Assembly (NCBI GenBank): GCA_964017065.1 | Contig: OZ024783.1 | Coordinates: 14,382,040-14,446,039, forward strand | Length of the DNA stretch: 64,000 nt | DNA from: Haliclona indistincta | Taxonomy: Eukaryota; Porifera; Demospongiae; Haplosclerida; Chalinidae | Direction of reading: 5' to 3' | Shown here: piece after piece, positions 36,101-48,100 of the stretch | Layout of the letters: every line of letters begins with the position of its first letter | Position numbering within the stretch: the first letter of the stretch is position 1 | Notes under the pieces: generated by a model | Databases searched by the model: none | The model's input: only the letters and a program-made list of their open reading frames with translations | Told to the model about the DNA's origin: nothing | Made by a program: the position numbers and the translations under genes

Positions 36101-39100
36101 TGCAACTTTGATTTCACAGATCTGGTATCATGAAGCAACGATGATTAAAATCTTTCAGGCAACCTGTAACAAAGTTCACACACTTATGACACCAGCAGCC
36201 CATCGAGACGACATGCGCAAGGGAGCATGAAACTCTGTATACGGCGAAATCCAAACATGGCTGCCCATTCTATTTTTAGCGATTCCTTATATGGTCATGT
36301 ACACGAAACGCATGTGTAGCCAGCTGAGACACCGGTACACTCGATCGTGCATGTGCACATATTGACGATCATGCGCGCTCGTGGCTAGCGCTCGTCTTTG
36401 TTATGGAACTCTTGGAGCGCCTTGTCTAGTACGCCATCACGGGAAAGTTCCATTTTACAGTACAGTGTGCTTGGATTATGATGTGTACGCCCAGTTTCTC
36501 AGGGGTTAATCTCAAGTTTTTCCATAAAAGGAATTGCTATTTGTAAACTTGTCGGCCATGTTTGGATTTCGCTGTATACACTAACAAGTACGGAGTTGCA
36601 TGCTCCCTCGCCGGCTTCGCCAGCTCGATATGGTCCTGCGACACTGCATGCACTTTTCCATATCAAGACCATGAGAATGCTTCCTGTTCCTTTTTCATTC
36701 CATAATTCAATCACTACCTTGTTTCTTGTCTCGTCATTTTTGCTCGTTCTCATATGTGCTTACAGCCACAACACTTGTGTGCTTACCGTCACTTGTAAAA
36801 TGCCTACAGAGTAGTGTTTCTTGTAGAGCACATTAATACAGTAGCAAATTCATTATCAAATTCATTAATTAGTATCGTAGCATAGATATTGCTCAAACCA
36901 AGGACTTATCAAGCTGCTAGAGGCAAGAGGGCATGCAACTCCAATGTTGAATTGTAAACTGTTACTAAAAAATAGACATCCGGTTGCTCAAGAGACGTGT
37001 ACAAGACACGGACTTTTCCAAGAGTCAATGGATAAAGACAATGTCAAGCAACTGTGTTGTGCGAGTACGTATGACAGAAATCAAAGCTAGCATGTTCTTT
37101 TCAGACTTCGCTAGAACTCCAGGGATGTACCACAAGCGTCTGAGGTGCTACCTACTGTTTGCAGCTGCTCGGCGTCTTCGTCATTGACCTAAACTTCGTG
37201 AGCGATATTTTCGACGGCGTTGATAGTAGTACTAGTACTGCTACAGTGCTGTTATCTTCTGTTCATCCATGAGAAACAAAATTCAGCTGTTCAATGAACT
37301 CCATTTTCAGTACACATGATCAACCAAAAACGTTATTAAAGTTGTAAATTTTTTTCTAACAGTTTACAATTCGCCCTTTGTAGTTGTTGCATGCCTTCTC
37401 GCTGCTTTGCGCCTTTTTATGATCTTGCTCAAGCGTATTGCTATAGTGACAAACAGACAAAAATTGATTTTCGTCATCTTCCGTTTTCTTCTTTCTTTGG
37501 AAACCCTGGCGCCTTTATGCAAGTAGTGCCCAGAACAAAACACCCATTACTGGAATGTGCCTTTTGAACTTAGTTTTTAGATTCCTCGTTGCCATCCCTA
37601 AATCCTTTGAAATCATTTTAAATTTCTTTTGAATGTTTTAAATACGCTTTTACTGCTAACTACTGTAGCCACTTTGTGACTGCTTCATTTTTTATTCATA
37701 CACATGAACTTTCTGAAGTATGTTACTGGTCAAAAGCCAGTCATGATAGTGGGTAACAAAAGTGATCTTGATAAGAGACGAGAAGTTGAAACTGAGCAAG
37801 GTCAAAAGGTGAGTACACCTTACTGTGGAACCCCTCTTAGCAGACACCCCTGATCCCTCTATAATGGACACTTAGTTACTGAATCCCAAATGTAGCTCAC
37901 ATAATGTATAATAGACCCCTTACCAGAGGACACCCTCTCTATAATGGACAATTTTGTTGGTCCCAATGGTGCCTGCCTTAGGCTGCGGTTACACGGTGAC
38001 GCTTTCAGTTGAAAACGTGCAAAAACGCAAACATTTCTTTGCGGATATGCCTTTTGTTTACACGACAATGACGCAGCATTTTTAAGAGAAGCATTTTCAA
38101 AACGAAGATGCTTCTCAAATTGGAAACTTTCCAAAACGATAAAACAGAAACGACAATTTTCATCGTGTAAACAGCAAAAGCGGGAAGCGCACGCATTGTC
38201 GAAAAGAATTTAAAGATGGCAAACACAGAGCTTGTTTACTCGTGCTGCTGCTAAGCTACTTATTGGTTTTGCAGCAAATCAATCAAGCGACAATGATCGA
38301 ATATGGACGTCTCCATACCCAGAGGCAACTGTCAGTTACACAGCTGATCGATAAAACTACCTGAAAATGTTATTCTTAAGAACTAGTGGCAGTCTTCTTC
38401 ACGGGAGGCTTGGTAGCAGTCTTTTTCGAGTTGTTTTTGGCTGGCATTGTCAATCACGCACGCACGTTCGCCACTTTGCCTCTTCACACCACACCTATAA
38501 TGGGTGTGGTTAATGAGATGGGAACGCATACATTCAGTGCGTTTTCATTCTCGTTTTAAACCATACATGGTGACGCGGTTGTGACCCTGCGTGTTTTCAT
38601 TGCTAATAGAGAGGTTAAGATCCACGTTACGGTGAACGCTAAACGTTAAAAATTTTAAAATGTGACGTCACGCATTAACGGTGAAAATGGGCGGTAAAAT
38701 TAAAATCAATGTAGCATACGGTCGCTGCTTGTCGCGCAGGCTAGGGAACAACTGCTGGCTGCTGAGTGTCGCTGCCTGAACTATGGAGAGAGCAAAGAGG
38801 CAAAATAAACGTAGCTGCACCCCTGGCTTTTGGAAGTGCTGCAGGCGCCTGCTCGGCAGTCTCTGCGCAGAGACTGGTTGCCACCTTCTCCCAATCAGCA
38901 GTTTTTTGAGGACGCGTTTTGAACACTTCGAGACATAAAGCTATGTCTAGCTTCGCGCTCCAGCGGAATCCTGGCATAGTCAGAGTTGGCGGCAGAGACG
39001 GCATGAAGCTGTACTGAACGCTAGCCAGTATGGTCGATCTGTCAGTGTCACACAATCATAGCTTGCTTATAAACCCTCTACACATCAAGAACTTACTTTA

Positions 39101-42100
39101 AAATGTCAGGCGTCTGTTTTAAACACGGGTTGCACGAGCTAGGGGCCCACGCTAGCGCTGCTTGCACTTACGTTGTTTTGTTGTGAAAAAAGTTGAAATT
39201 CACCGTGAAAGTGACAATAAATAAGGGGCGTGGTCATAAACGTGACGTCACAACAATTCAATGTTCACCGTAACGTGGATCTTAACCTCTCTAATGTCGC
39301 CGTGTAAACGCAGCCCAAGGGAGGTTCCACCAAAGGTCTTGTTCTATGATTACCTACAGATTCATTAATTATGTTTGTATTTAGTGCGCTGATAGCTATC
39401 ATTTCATGTTCATCGAGACTAGTGCCAAGAACAGTCATAATGTTGACTTGGTAAGTTATTAGATATTTTGTAATTTCATAACTGAGAGTATCGAACACTC
39501 AATGTAAATGGGATTTTCCATCATAGTTGGACAATGAATTTCATTTGAGGTCCACATGTATGTTGGGACTGATACCTGATACTGTTATCAGTCAGTTGGG
39601 CCTCAAATGTACACTCTATTGACTATGTATATCCGTGCATCAAACACATATTTAACATCAAAATAATGTGATAGCATAAGTTCATATGTTTGAAGTGCCG
39701 TAGACACAGAAATTTTCAAGGGTGATATAATTATAATTTTTGTGAGTAGTCATCTCCTCGAAAATTTCAGTGTCTGCAGTATGCTTGTTGCTTATAATAT
39801 AAATCTTAGCTCATACCTAGGTATAGTGTGTGGCAAAAATATTGCCATCTCCATGCTTCGTAATAGTGATCAAAGCTTGGTGATCTTATTGATAACATAT
39901 ACAAGCATACCGCACCAATTTTTACCCTTGCGCAGTATGCGCGAGGGTTATGTTTTTGTGTCCGTCTATATTATGTGAGTGTGTGTCGTCAAAAAACACG
40001 CCTGTTTGTGTCTTACCGCTCGAAAATCTCCACGAAAACACTCTCTGCAGCTTCTTCACTGAATTTATTGTCCTATGAAGACGTTTTCTGTGCTGGCAAG
40101 CCTTGCTCGAGCGGCTAATTCATGGCTTTCTAAAGCTACGTGTCCTTGTAAGAGCAATTTACGGCATTGTGGGTGTGTCACCAACCTCCTGTCCTGGCCT
40201 GCGCGCACTCAGTCTCACATGTACCGTACGTCAAAGCCATGGTTAAACTTCTTGAGGCCTTTGATCATTATAATATCGGAATTGGTATTAGCATGACAGT
40301 ATACAGTTCAATGAGTTATCTTCAAATTTTTTCGTCGGCTGGCACAGTAGTTTCTCTCAGATTTGGTAAGAGTTCGACTGCCATAGTGCGATGACTTTCT
40401 CCACACCATCCTGCAGTTGGGGTAGTATAATAGCAAGGTCAATAGCAAGGTCACTAGCAGAAGTGATTTTTGCTTCAATTTATCGAAAACAGTCTGGTAA
40501 GTTCAGTGCTAATTATAATTTTTGGGCATTGCCTGACAATTGTCAGGCCAAGGCAAAGTTTGTCCGGACATCAGCAAAAATTGACCTGACATACAGCATG
40601 CCCTTCAATAATTTAGGTAGCCTCTTGGTGTTTACAAAGCTGTTACAAGCCAAACCACAGCAAGTAGCTAGTAATGATATTCACTCTGAGTGAAAACCTT
40701 CCCCTTTTACCACTATCAAAGCTAACTATGATGTCTGGGCGTTATAATTACCACTGAAAGTTTCAGTCCAGCTGAAACGAGTATTTTTTTTGAAGATGGT
40801 ACAGTGGTGCTGCTATTTCTGCAAACTTGGGAATAAAGCGTCAGTAATACGATGCTATAGTCCAAGGAAGCTCCTTAACTCTGTTGCATTGGTTGGAGCA
40901 AGCCAGTGAGTAACTGCTTAAATCTTGAGGGGGTCAGTCTCTACACCATGTTGAGAGATAATATGGCCAAGAATGAAATAGACTTATGAAAAAATTGACA
41001 TTTTTCTGGATGTAGCTTGAGGTGAGCCTCCTGTAGTCATGACAATACTTTTCGTAATCGCTGAAGATGCTCATCCCAATTACGTCAGAAAACTATCACA
41101 TCATCCAGATATATCAAGCAGGTCTCTCAACACAGGCCAGACAATACGAGCTCCATCAACCGTTGGAAGGTACTGGGGGCGTTGCAGAGACCAAAGGGTA
41201 TCACTCGGAACTGATACAGTCCATATGGGGTTGTAAAAGCTGTCTTCGGTCTGTCAGATGGTGCAACTTCCACCTGCCAATATCCACTCCGGAGATCCAA
41301 TGTCGTAAACCATTCGGCATGCATGGAGTTGAGAATGTCGTCAACTCTTGGAAGTGGATAGGAGTCACGAATGGTAACTTTGTTGAGCTTCCGGTAGTCG
41401 ACACAAAACCTCAAAGAGCCATCCTTCTTTTTGACTAGCGCAATGGGGGACGCCCACGGGGACGATGAAGACTCGATGACGCCTTGCCCTTCCATTTCCT
41501 CCAGCATTTCAAAGACTTGTTGTCTGCTATGGAAAGGAAGACGACGAGGGGGTTGACATATGGGAGCTGCTCCATTATTAGGAAAGCACTAGGGTTGAAC
41601 GGAAAAACAAGATGGCGGCTACATACAACGTATGTAGTAGCGTTCAAACGCTGATATTTCACCTGGTGATGAATTTTACACATCCAAAGACACTTAAATC
41701 TGCTCTCTGGCATTGCCACATCTTACAGTAGCAAGTAGATTGCTCGAAATTGTTACTAAAGTGACGAACCTGGAAACGGTGAAAATCAAGGTTCGTCATC
41801 TTCGTTTTCTTCTTTATTTCTTTCATTCTTTCTTCCACTTGCCTAGCACCTTTACGTGAGCCGTGCCGAGACCAACACAGCCACGAACAGTCGTGAAATT
41901 CTCTTGGCATGTGGCTTTTGAAATTAGTTTTTAGCGAAACGGCGATATAAATTCCGCGATTTCTCGATCGTGATCCATTGTCAGCTAAGTGTTAGACGTC
42001 ATTATTGTGATTGCGCAATACGCACGTGACCAAGCAGTGGTTAGCGCATGTGACCAAGCACTAGCTTTAGTATCTCCGCGCAGTATGGATGACGGAGAAC

Positions 42101-45100
42101 ACATATCTGTCTGGAGTCTTCGAAGAACGGCGAGCTATAGGATCACCATTCTGTGCTTGCTAGAAAATTATAACCGCCGTACAGGTCTACAAACTAATGT
42201 GGGTGGGGCTCGTATGCAATTCATGCATGCATGTATGTGTAGGCGAGCTGATATAGTATGTATAGCATAACAATTATTTTTTGCTACAAGTTTAATAATA
42301 AAGGAAAGTCATCAACAACTGAACTTAACCATTGGTGGAAACAAAGACGGCTCAGCACGTGCAATGAACTGCACTGCACTAAAAAGGGACACTAACAAGA
42401 AAATTAAAAAGATTTCTATCGAAATCAAAAGGATGTAGGGTTGTGAAATCTACCTCTGGTTTACAATGTAAACTAACAAGGAACAAGCATGGAATGGTAA
42501 CACGAATGACTTGCTAATTGACCATAGATCCCTACATCAGTGGCTGTACACAAGCTGAATGCACGTCAGGTGTCAGCAGTCAACAGCAACTAGGTTAACC
42601 ACAGCAGCCACTGATGTAGGGATCTATGGTCTGTTAGCAAGTCAATCGTGTTACCATTCCATGCTTGTTCCTTGTTAGTTTACATTGTGAACCAGTGGTA
42701 TATTTCCCAACCCTACATCCTTTTGATTTCGATAGAAATCTTTTTAATTTTCTTGTCTGTATTAATTTGATGATAGATCTTATTAGTAGATCCAAGGTCA
42801 CTTTTATCAGAGGAAACTACAGGAGCAAACTCATTAACCAGTTCATTCAGAGTCTCTACTTGGTGCTCACTCCACTCGCTGGTATCAATTCCAAGTAAAG
42901 ATGCTGGAGACTGCTGGAAGCCTACTTGAGAATCTGGAGAAAAATCATCCCTGGTAGCTCTATATACTCAGTATCCAGTTCTGAAGAACCCATTGGACAG
43001 TATTTAGCGAGATTGGTCCCTCTATAGAGCGTTACTGCTGAGCCAAAGAGGTTAGTGATTCTCAGTGGAACAGTTCCTTGGTCTGGGTTTGCCAACACCC
43101 GAGTCAAGAGTATCCGATGCTTCTCTTCTGTTCCCTCTTGGGCTTCCACAACACCTGTAGTACCTACAAGGATAGTCACCACTAATGTTTGCTCTACACA
43201 ATCTCTTTTCTCCAGGGTGAATGATGTGGTGACTCTGTTATCTGTGTTGATTAGTTGTGTTTTGTAATATCTCTCATGAGAACAGTCTTTGTGTTAATTT
43301 ATGTCTAATGTGTAGAATGCTGACTGTCTGTCTGTCTGTTCTTTTCCCACTGTTCTCCCTATTTAAGCCCTGGTAGTTTTTGTACCTTTTTAGTTCAGTT
43401 CTTGGTTTTGTACTTGCATTGTTGAGTTAATACAAATATTTTAAGTACGATATCACAAATGACAAAGGTCTCGCCAACGGAAACATGGTAGCTGGAGGCA
43501 AATGGTGTCTTGGAACTGAGCAGAGGGGTAGAAGTCTCACCAATGCGGAGCAGACGATTATCCAGGTTGATGACAAACCCATGTGTAGTTAGGAAGTCGG
43601 CACCGAGTATACACTCCTGAGTTATGTCTCTAGCGATCAGAACTTGATGCAAGAACTCTCTTCCAGCAATCACTATGTGAATTTCTGTCTGCCCAAAAAT
43701 AGATAAAGGCTCTCCATTTGCTGCTATCGCTGGTCTGTTCACCTTCTGTAGACTTCGTTGTAGAGGACACCACGCTCGTTCATGAACAGTAGTAACAACT
43801 GACCCGGTGTCAACAAGCAGGAACACAGTTCACTTTTGAACGACACCACTGACAAAGATAGACTACTGAAGGGACGTGCTAGATATATGAAGAGGGTTTG
43901 GGGTCAGTTACTTTTGCGAACGGCGGTTGACCCAAATCGTCACCGGTCACCGGTTGTGGAGTTCGCTGTGGACAGTCTCGCTGATAGTGACTCTCTTCTC
44001 CGCAGCACCAGCAACTTTCTGGCAGCTGGCGGTGTGGATGACGAAGGGGGCGATGTCCAGTAGGTTGCACATCAGTGAAACTGGTCAATAGCTGCTGCAG
44101 CAACATGGTGTTCTGACGAACAGCCTGAGCTAAATCGTCCTTGGCTCCAAAGGCATTCACATCAGAAGGGGTAGGCGGCGAAGTCGACTCAGTCGAGCGG
44201 ACCAAGAAGTGGACCTCTGCGGGCTTGGTTCGCATCTTCCAAGCAATCTGTGCTGCCTCCAATCTTTTTGCCATCTAGCGAGCTTCATCTAGGTTCTTTA
44301 GTTGTCCTGGTTCTCGTTGCATTAGTGCTTCTTGGAGATGGTCGTCTCTGAGACCAGTGATAAATCTATCTCCGGCTAGCTCCATTCTGAACTTGGCTGT
44401 CTGCTCCGGGTAACCGCGGTTGGCGAGATGTATTATAGCGCATCAGTGAATTCGTCGAGGGACTCCCTTTCTCCTTGGAGTCGTTGACTTAGAAGCCACC
44501 GTAGCTCTTGTGTCGCTGTATGAGGACTGAATCTCTCGGTGAGTGCAGTAGATAATGCTTTGTAGTCCACCTTCTCGACAAGCTCAGCAGAATTCTCTAG
44601 CAAGTCAAATGCCCAGAATGCACCATCATCCAGCAAGGACAGAATAACGTTGCAGAACTGGTCGTCCGGGTCGTAACGACCTTGGCAAATGTCTCAAACC
44701 GTCGCAGCCACAACTGGAAGTCCTCTCTGAGGGAGTATGGACGAGATGCACAAAGCTGAGGGGCTGCCATCCCACCACTGCCACCAATGTAGCGACTGCA
44801 ATGAGGTAGTTGTGACTCAGAATATCTTACTATTCAGCAGTATGGTACTGGTATTTAATGGGTAGGCTAGGTAAGTACAATCACATGATTCTGGAGCAGT
44901 ACAAAAATGATGTGTACAAAAATACAAGTTCATTTGTTGACTGAGTCAGCCTGTCTCGGCTGTTATCGTTACACTAGAAATACTCAAAAATTATTGGAAA
45001 TCAATTCTAATTGTTCTATAAATATCATTTCAAATCAGTTTCTGAGGAAATAGATGGTGAAGGATTGTAAGGTGATTAAGTGTAAGGTGATGTAAGGTGA

Positions 45101-48100
45101 TTAAGGTGATTATGCAACAGACTCTATCATTATAGATCACAAAATTTAATGTTAACAGATAAACATAACTATTAGGTCAATATGAATGAAGAGAAAATAT
45201 TTCAGGTTAATATAGGACCGGAAAATATAGATTAGTCAACGAGGGACCCGTCCCTCTGCCACCACCAAGGCTGGATCTGTGGTAAGCAGGTTGGTGTAGT
45301 TGGTTTTTGAACATCTGGACCCCCTTAAAGAAGTGATGGTCGAATGTAGCAGGCAGAAATACAGTCTGCTCCGGCTGTATGACTTCTTTAACTTATTGGC
45401 AATCATGTCAGCGAGTCACTTGTAAACAAATTGTGCGGTCGGTCCCATCCCCTAGAGTATTGAAGACAAGTGGAGAGAAACTGTCATTCTCGATCTCTCT
45501 TACCCGCTTGTTATATCCACGCCTCTTCTCACATTCGTGCTTTTGGTAGACAGAAGCAATAGAGGGAGCACGTTTGGAGCTGGCTAGGGGATTGAACACA
45601 TGGTTGCAGCAATGTCCAGTCTTGCATGATCGTCAGAGTTGGCAGTGAGGAGATGTAGCTGTTCGCTGGAGAGGGGCTGAAGCTATGGTTCAGTGGTTAC
45701 ATCTGAGCAAACTGTAGCCAATAAAACTGCATTGTGATCACGAAGTTCATTGTGTCTCTGGATCGGGTAACCACCAACTCTGCAACTGAGGCAATGTTGT
45801 ACGGTGAATGTTTGACTGCAGGCACAGGAGGATTGGAGGCGAGAGGGTTAGGCACAAAGCATCGCAGAAAGATGATTTATGCAGGTGGAAATTTTGGTCT
45901 TGTAGGGGAAGAACTGAGACCCAACTAGATGCTCCTTTTTCGCTGGCGTAATCCATGAGGTTCTGAAGATCTATCGGCAGGGCATCATGTGATTTACTTT
46001 TTTTGTAATCAGATATTATCTACTCTTGAGCACACTACTGCACTTCACATGGTGACTAGAACTACTCACCGAAAAATGCCAAAAGCGGTAAGGGGTTCTG
46101 CCCATTCGAACCCCGGATTAACAAGAGGACACCCCTTTTAAAATTCCCCCATGCTATACGTTTTAGTGAGGAGGGTGCGCCGAAAAACAGTGGTTTTTAG
46201 GTAAAGGCAAATAGAGCTAATTTGACTTTTCACACTATTTTTGATGCCTAAAGTGCCAATAATTTATGACAACCATAGGCGTCATTAAGGGTTAAAGGGT
46301 TAATTCTTAGTTGCTTGTGTGCACATTATTTTGTCTTACAATTCCTACCTACCTTGCATTTATTGAGAAAACTTTTCTGAAGTTGCTTAATCTTGACCTA
46401 GGCATGCGACCATGCAGGACATGCTTCTTGCAGTGTGTTCACACTTGAAGAACCATTCTGAAATTGTTTTCAAGAACAGTTCTAGAACAGTTCTTTTGAT
46501 CGTTTACACTAGCCCTAATGATTCGGTCTTAAAATTATTACTGTATATGAACACGCCAAGAGTATATAATGTAGAGAGAGTATTGAACGCTGTATGGCCA
46601 TACAAACACTCTGTGCGAAGTAACGTGACAGGCACGTGAGAAAAATTACGTGTTATTACACAGGGCTGCATGAAACCACTCCCACTACGTCACTGTCTCT
46701 CTCTACTATTCGACTAACAGCGTTCTATGGCCAAAAGACCAGCTAGTCCACTCGAAGAATGTGTCCCAAAGAGAATGATACCGCCTGATGATCCCGGCAG
46801 GGTGACCGTGACTAGTCTTGCGCAAGCTGGACGAGAAACGTTTGCCGACAAACTGCAGTTTGACGTCGTTTCGACAGACAAGCAGGCCCGTCTTCTCGTG
46901 GTCTCGTCCTCATAGACAATGCAGCTGTTAGCTTCGAGCGTCTCGTGCAGCCTAGCTTCAGCCATCCATGAGCCATCGATCCTCGCATCGATCATCCACG
47001 CGAGATCGAGGGAGGCGTGGCGCCTGCGTCACAACCTGGTAGACCAAGATCTGTTTGCGTCATAGAATCACGTGCCTGTCACGTTACTTCGCACTGAGTG
47101 TTTGTATGGGGCTATACGGCGTTCGATACTCTCTCTACATTATATACTCTTGAACACGCCCATTCGTCATTGTTTTGTTATGGCGACCAGGACAGTCTTG
47201 TTGCAGCTTTTATTCTATTACACTGCTTGCCTCAGCACTTTAAGATATCGTTTTTGGCTTAGCATTCCACTTACTGATGGATTGCTACTGACAGCTCCAG
47301 GACATTCAAAACTGATAAATCTGCTGGTAAGCCTGCCACGGAGCGAATGCAGCATTTTATGGGACCCACTTGGCTTACACTTATTATCAGCAAAGCATCA
47401 TAATTATAGCAAGATGCCTTTGTTGTCTGCTGTAGCACATAAATGCTTGTAATAACTGGTTCTCGAGACTGTTTCTGTTTGCACTACAACTGTTCTGGAT
47501 CGGTCTGGACCTCCACTTACAAGAAAATTAAAAAGATTTCTATCGAAATCAAAAGGATGTAGGGTTGTGAAATCTACCACTGGTCAACAATGTAAACTAA
47601 CAAGGAACAAGCATAGAATGGTAACACGATTGACTTGCTAACAGACCATAGATCCCTACATCAGTGGCTGCTGTAGTTGACTATAATTATAGCTAGTTCA
47701 GCTTAGCTTGTTGCTGTTGACTGACGCCTGACGTGCATTCAGCTTGTGACAGCTTATGTACAGCCACTGATGTAGGGATCTATGGTCTGTTAGCAAGTCA
47801 ATCGTGTTACCATTCCATGCTTGTTCCTTGTTATTTTACATTGTTGACCAGTGGTAGATTTTACAACCCTACATCCTTTTGATTTCGATAGAAATCTTTT
47901 TAATTTTCTTGTTTGTGTCCTTTTTCTTTTTCAGTGAAGTACAGTTCAATATCATGCAATTACTGTGCCATCTTTGTTTCCACCATTGGTTTGGTTTTCC
48001 TGTTGTTGATGGCTTTTCTTATTATTAACAATTTTAAACTTGTAGCTAAATAATTCTTATGCTGTAGATAACAGCTCGCCTACGCATGCATGAATACAGT

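Larger units (their letters stand above)
37981..39315. mobile_element. GGCTGCGGTTACACGG-ended element, middle of the nest
   Basis: Inverted ends GGCTGCGGTTACACGG and CCGTGTAAACGCAGCC. Subterminal repeats of the type GTTTACACG/CGTGTAAAC are present. Hosts the 38608-39292 element. Confidence 0.7.
37815..39330. mobile_element. Pogo-like element, outermost of a three-level nest
   Basis: Left end ACTGTGGAACCCCTCTTAGC with GGACACCCTCTCTATAATGG repeats, right end GGAGGTTCCACC, resembles ends of pogo/Tigger-type elements. It is interrupted by 37981-39315, which itself contains 38608-39292. The right target site was not resolved. Confidence 0.55.
40790..44973 (-). mobile_element. Gypsy-type LTR retrotransposon, 3'-truncated and interrupted
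   Basis: Minus-strand order: LTR (44789-44973), gag, protease, linker, reverse transcriptase, ending near 40790 just as the RNase H/FLG-YYR region begins. RNase H, integrase and the second LTR are missing. HLP-4 splits the linker from the polymerase, and about 175 bp of unrelated sequence (43266-43440) separates protease from linker. Frameshifts and stops occur throughout, so the copy is inactive. The duplicated flanking sequence at about 780 shows the uninterrupted site. Confidence 0.85.

Noticed and set aside
43266..43440. LTR-like insertion within Gypsy (CCTATTTAAGCCC followed by TTAATACAAAT)
   Set aside because: It has a TATA-like and polyA-like word, but neither end nor target duplication could be defined, so it is mentioned only under the Gypsy element.
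46714..46995. Minus-strand ORF of 93 residues opposite the Mutator-like element's ORF
   Set aside because: Overlaps the plus-strand ORF; neither has a domain, and the plus-strand frame has the more natural start and composition.
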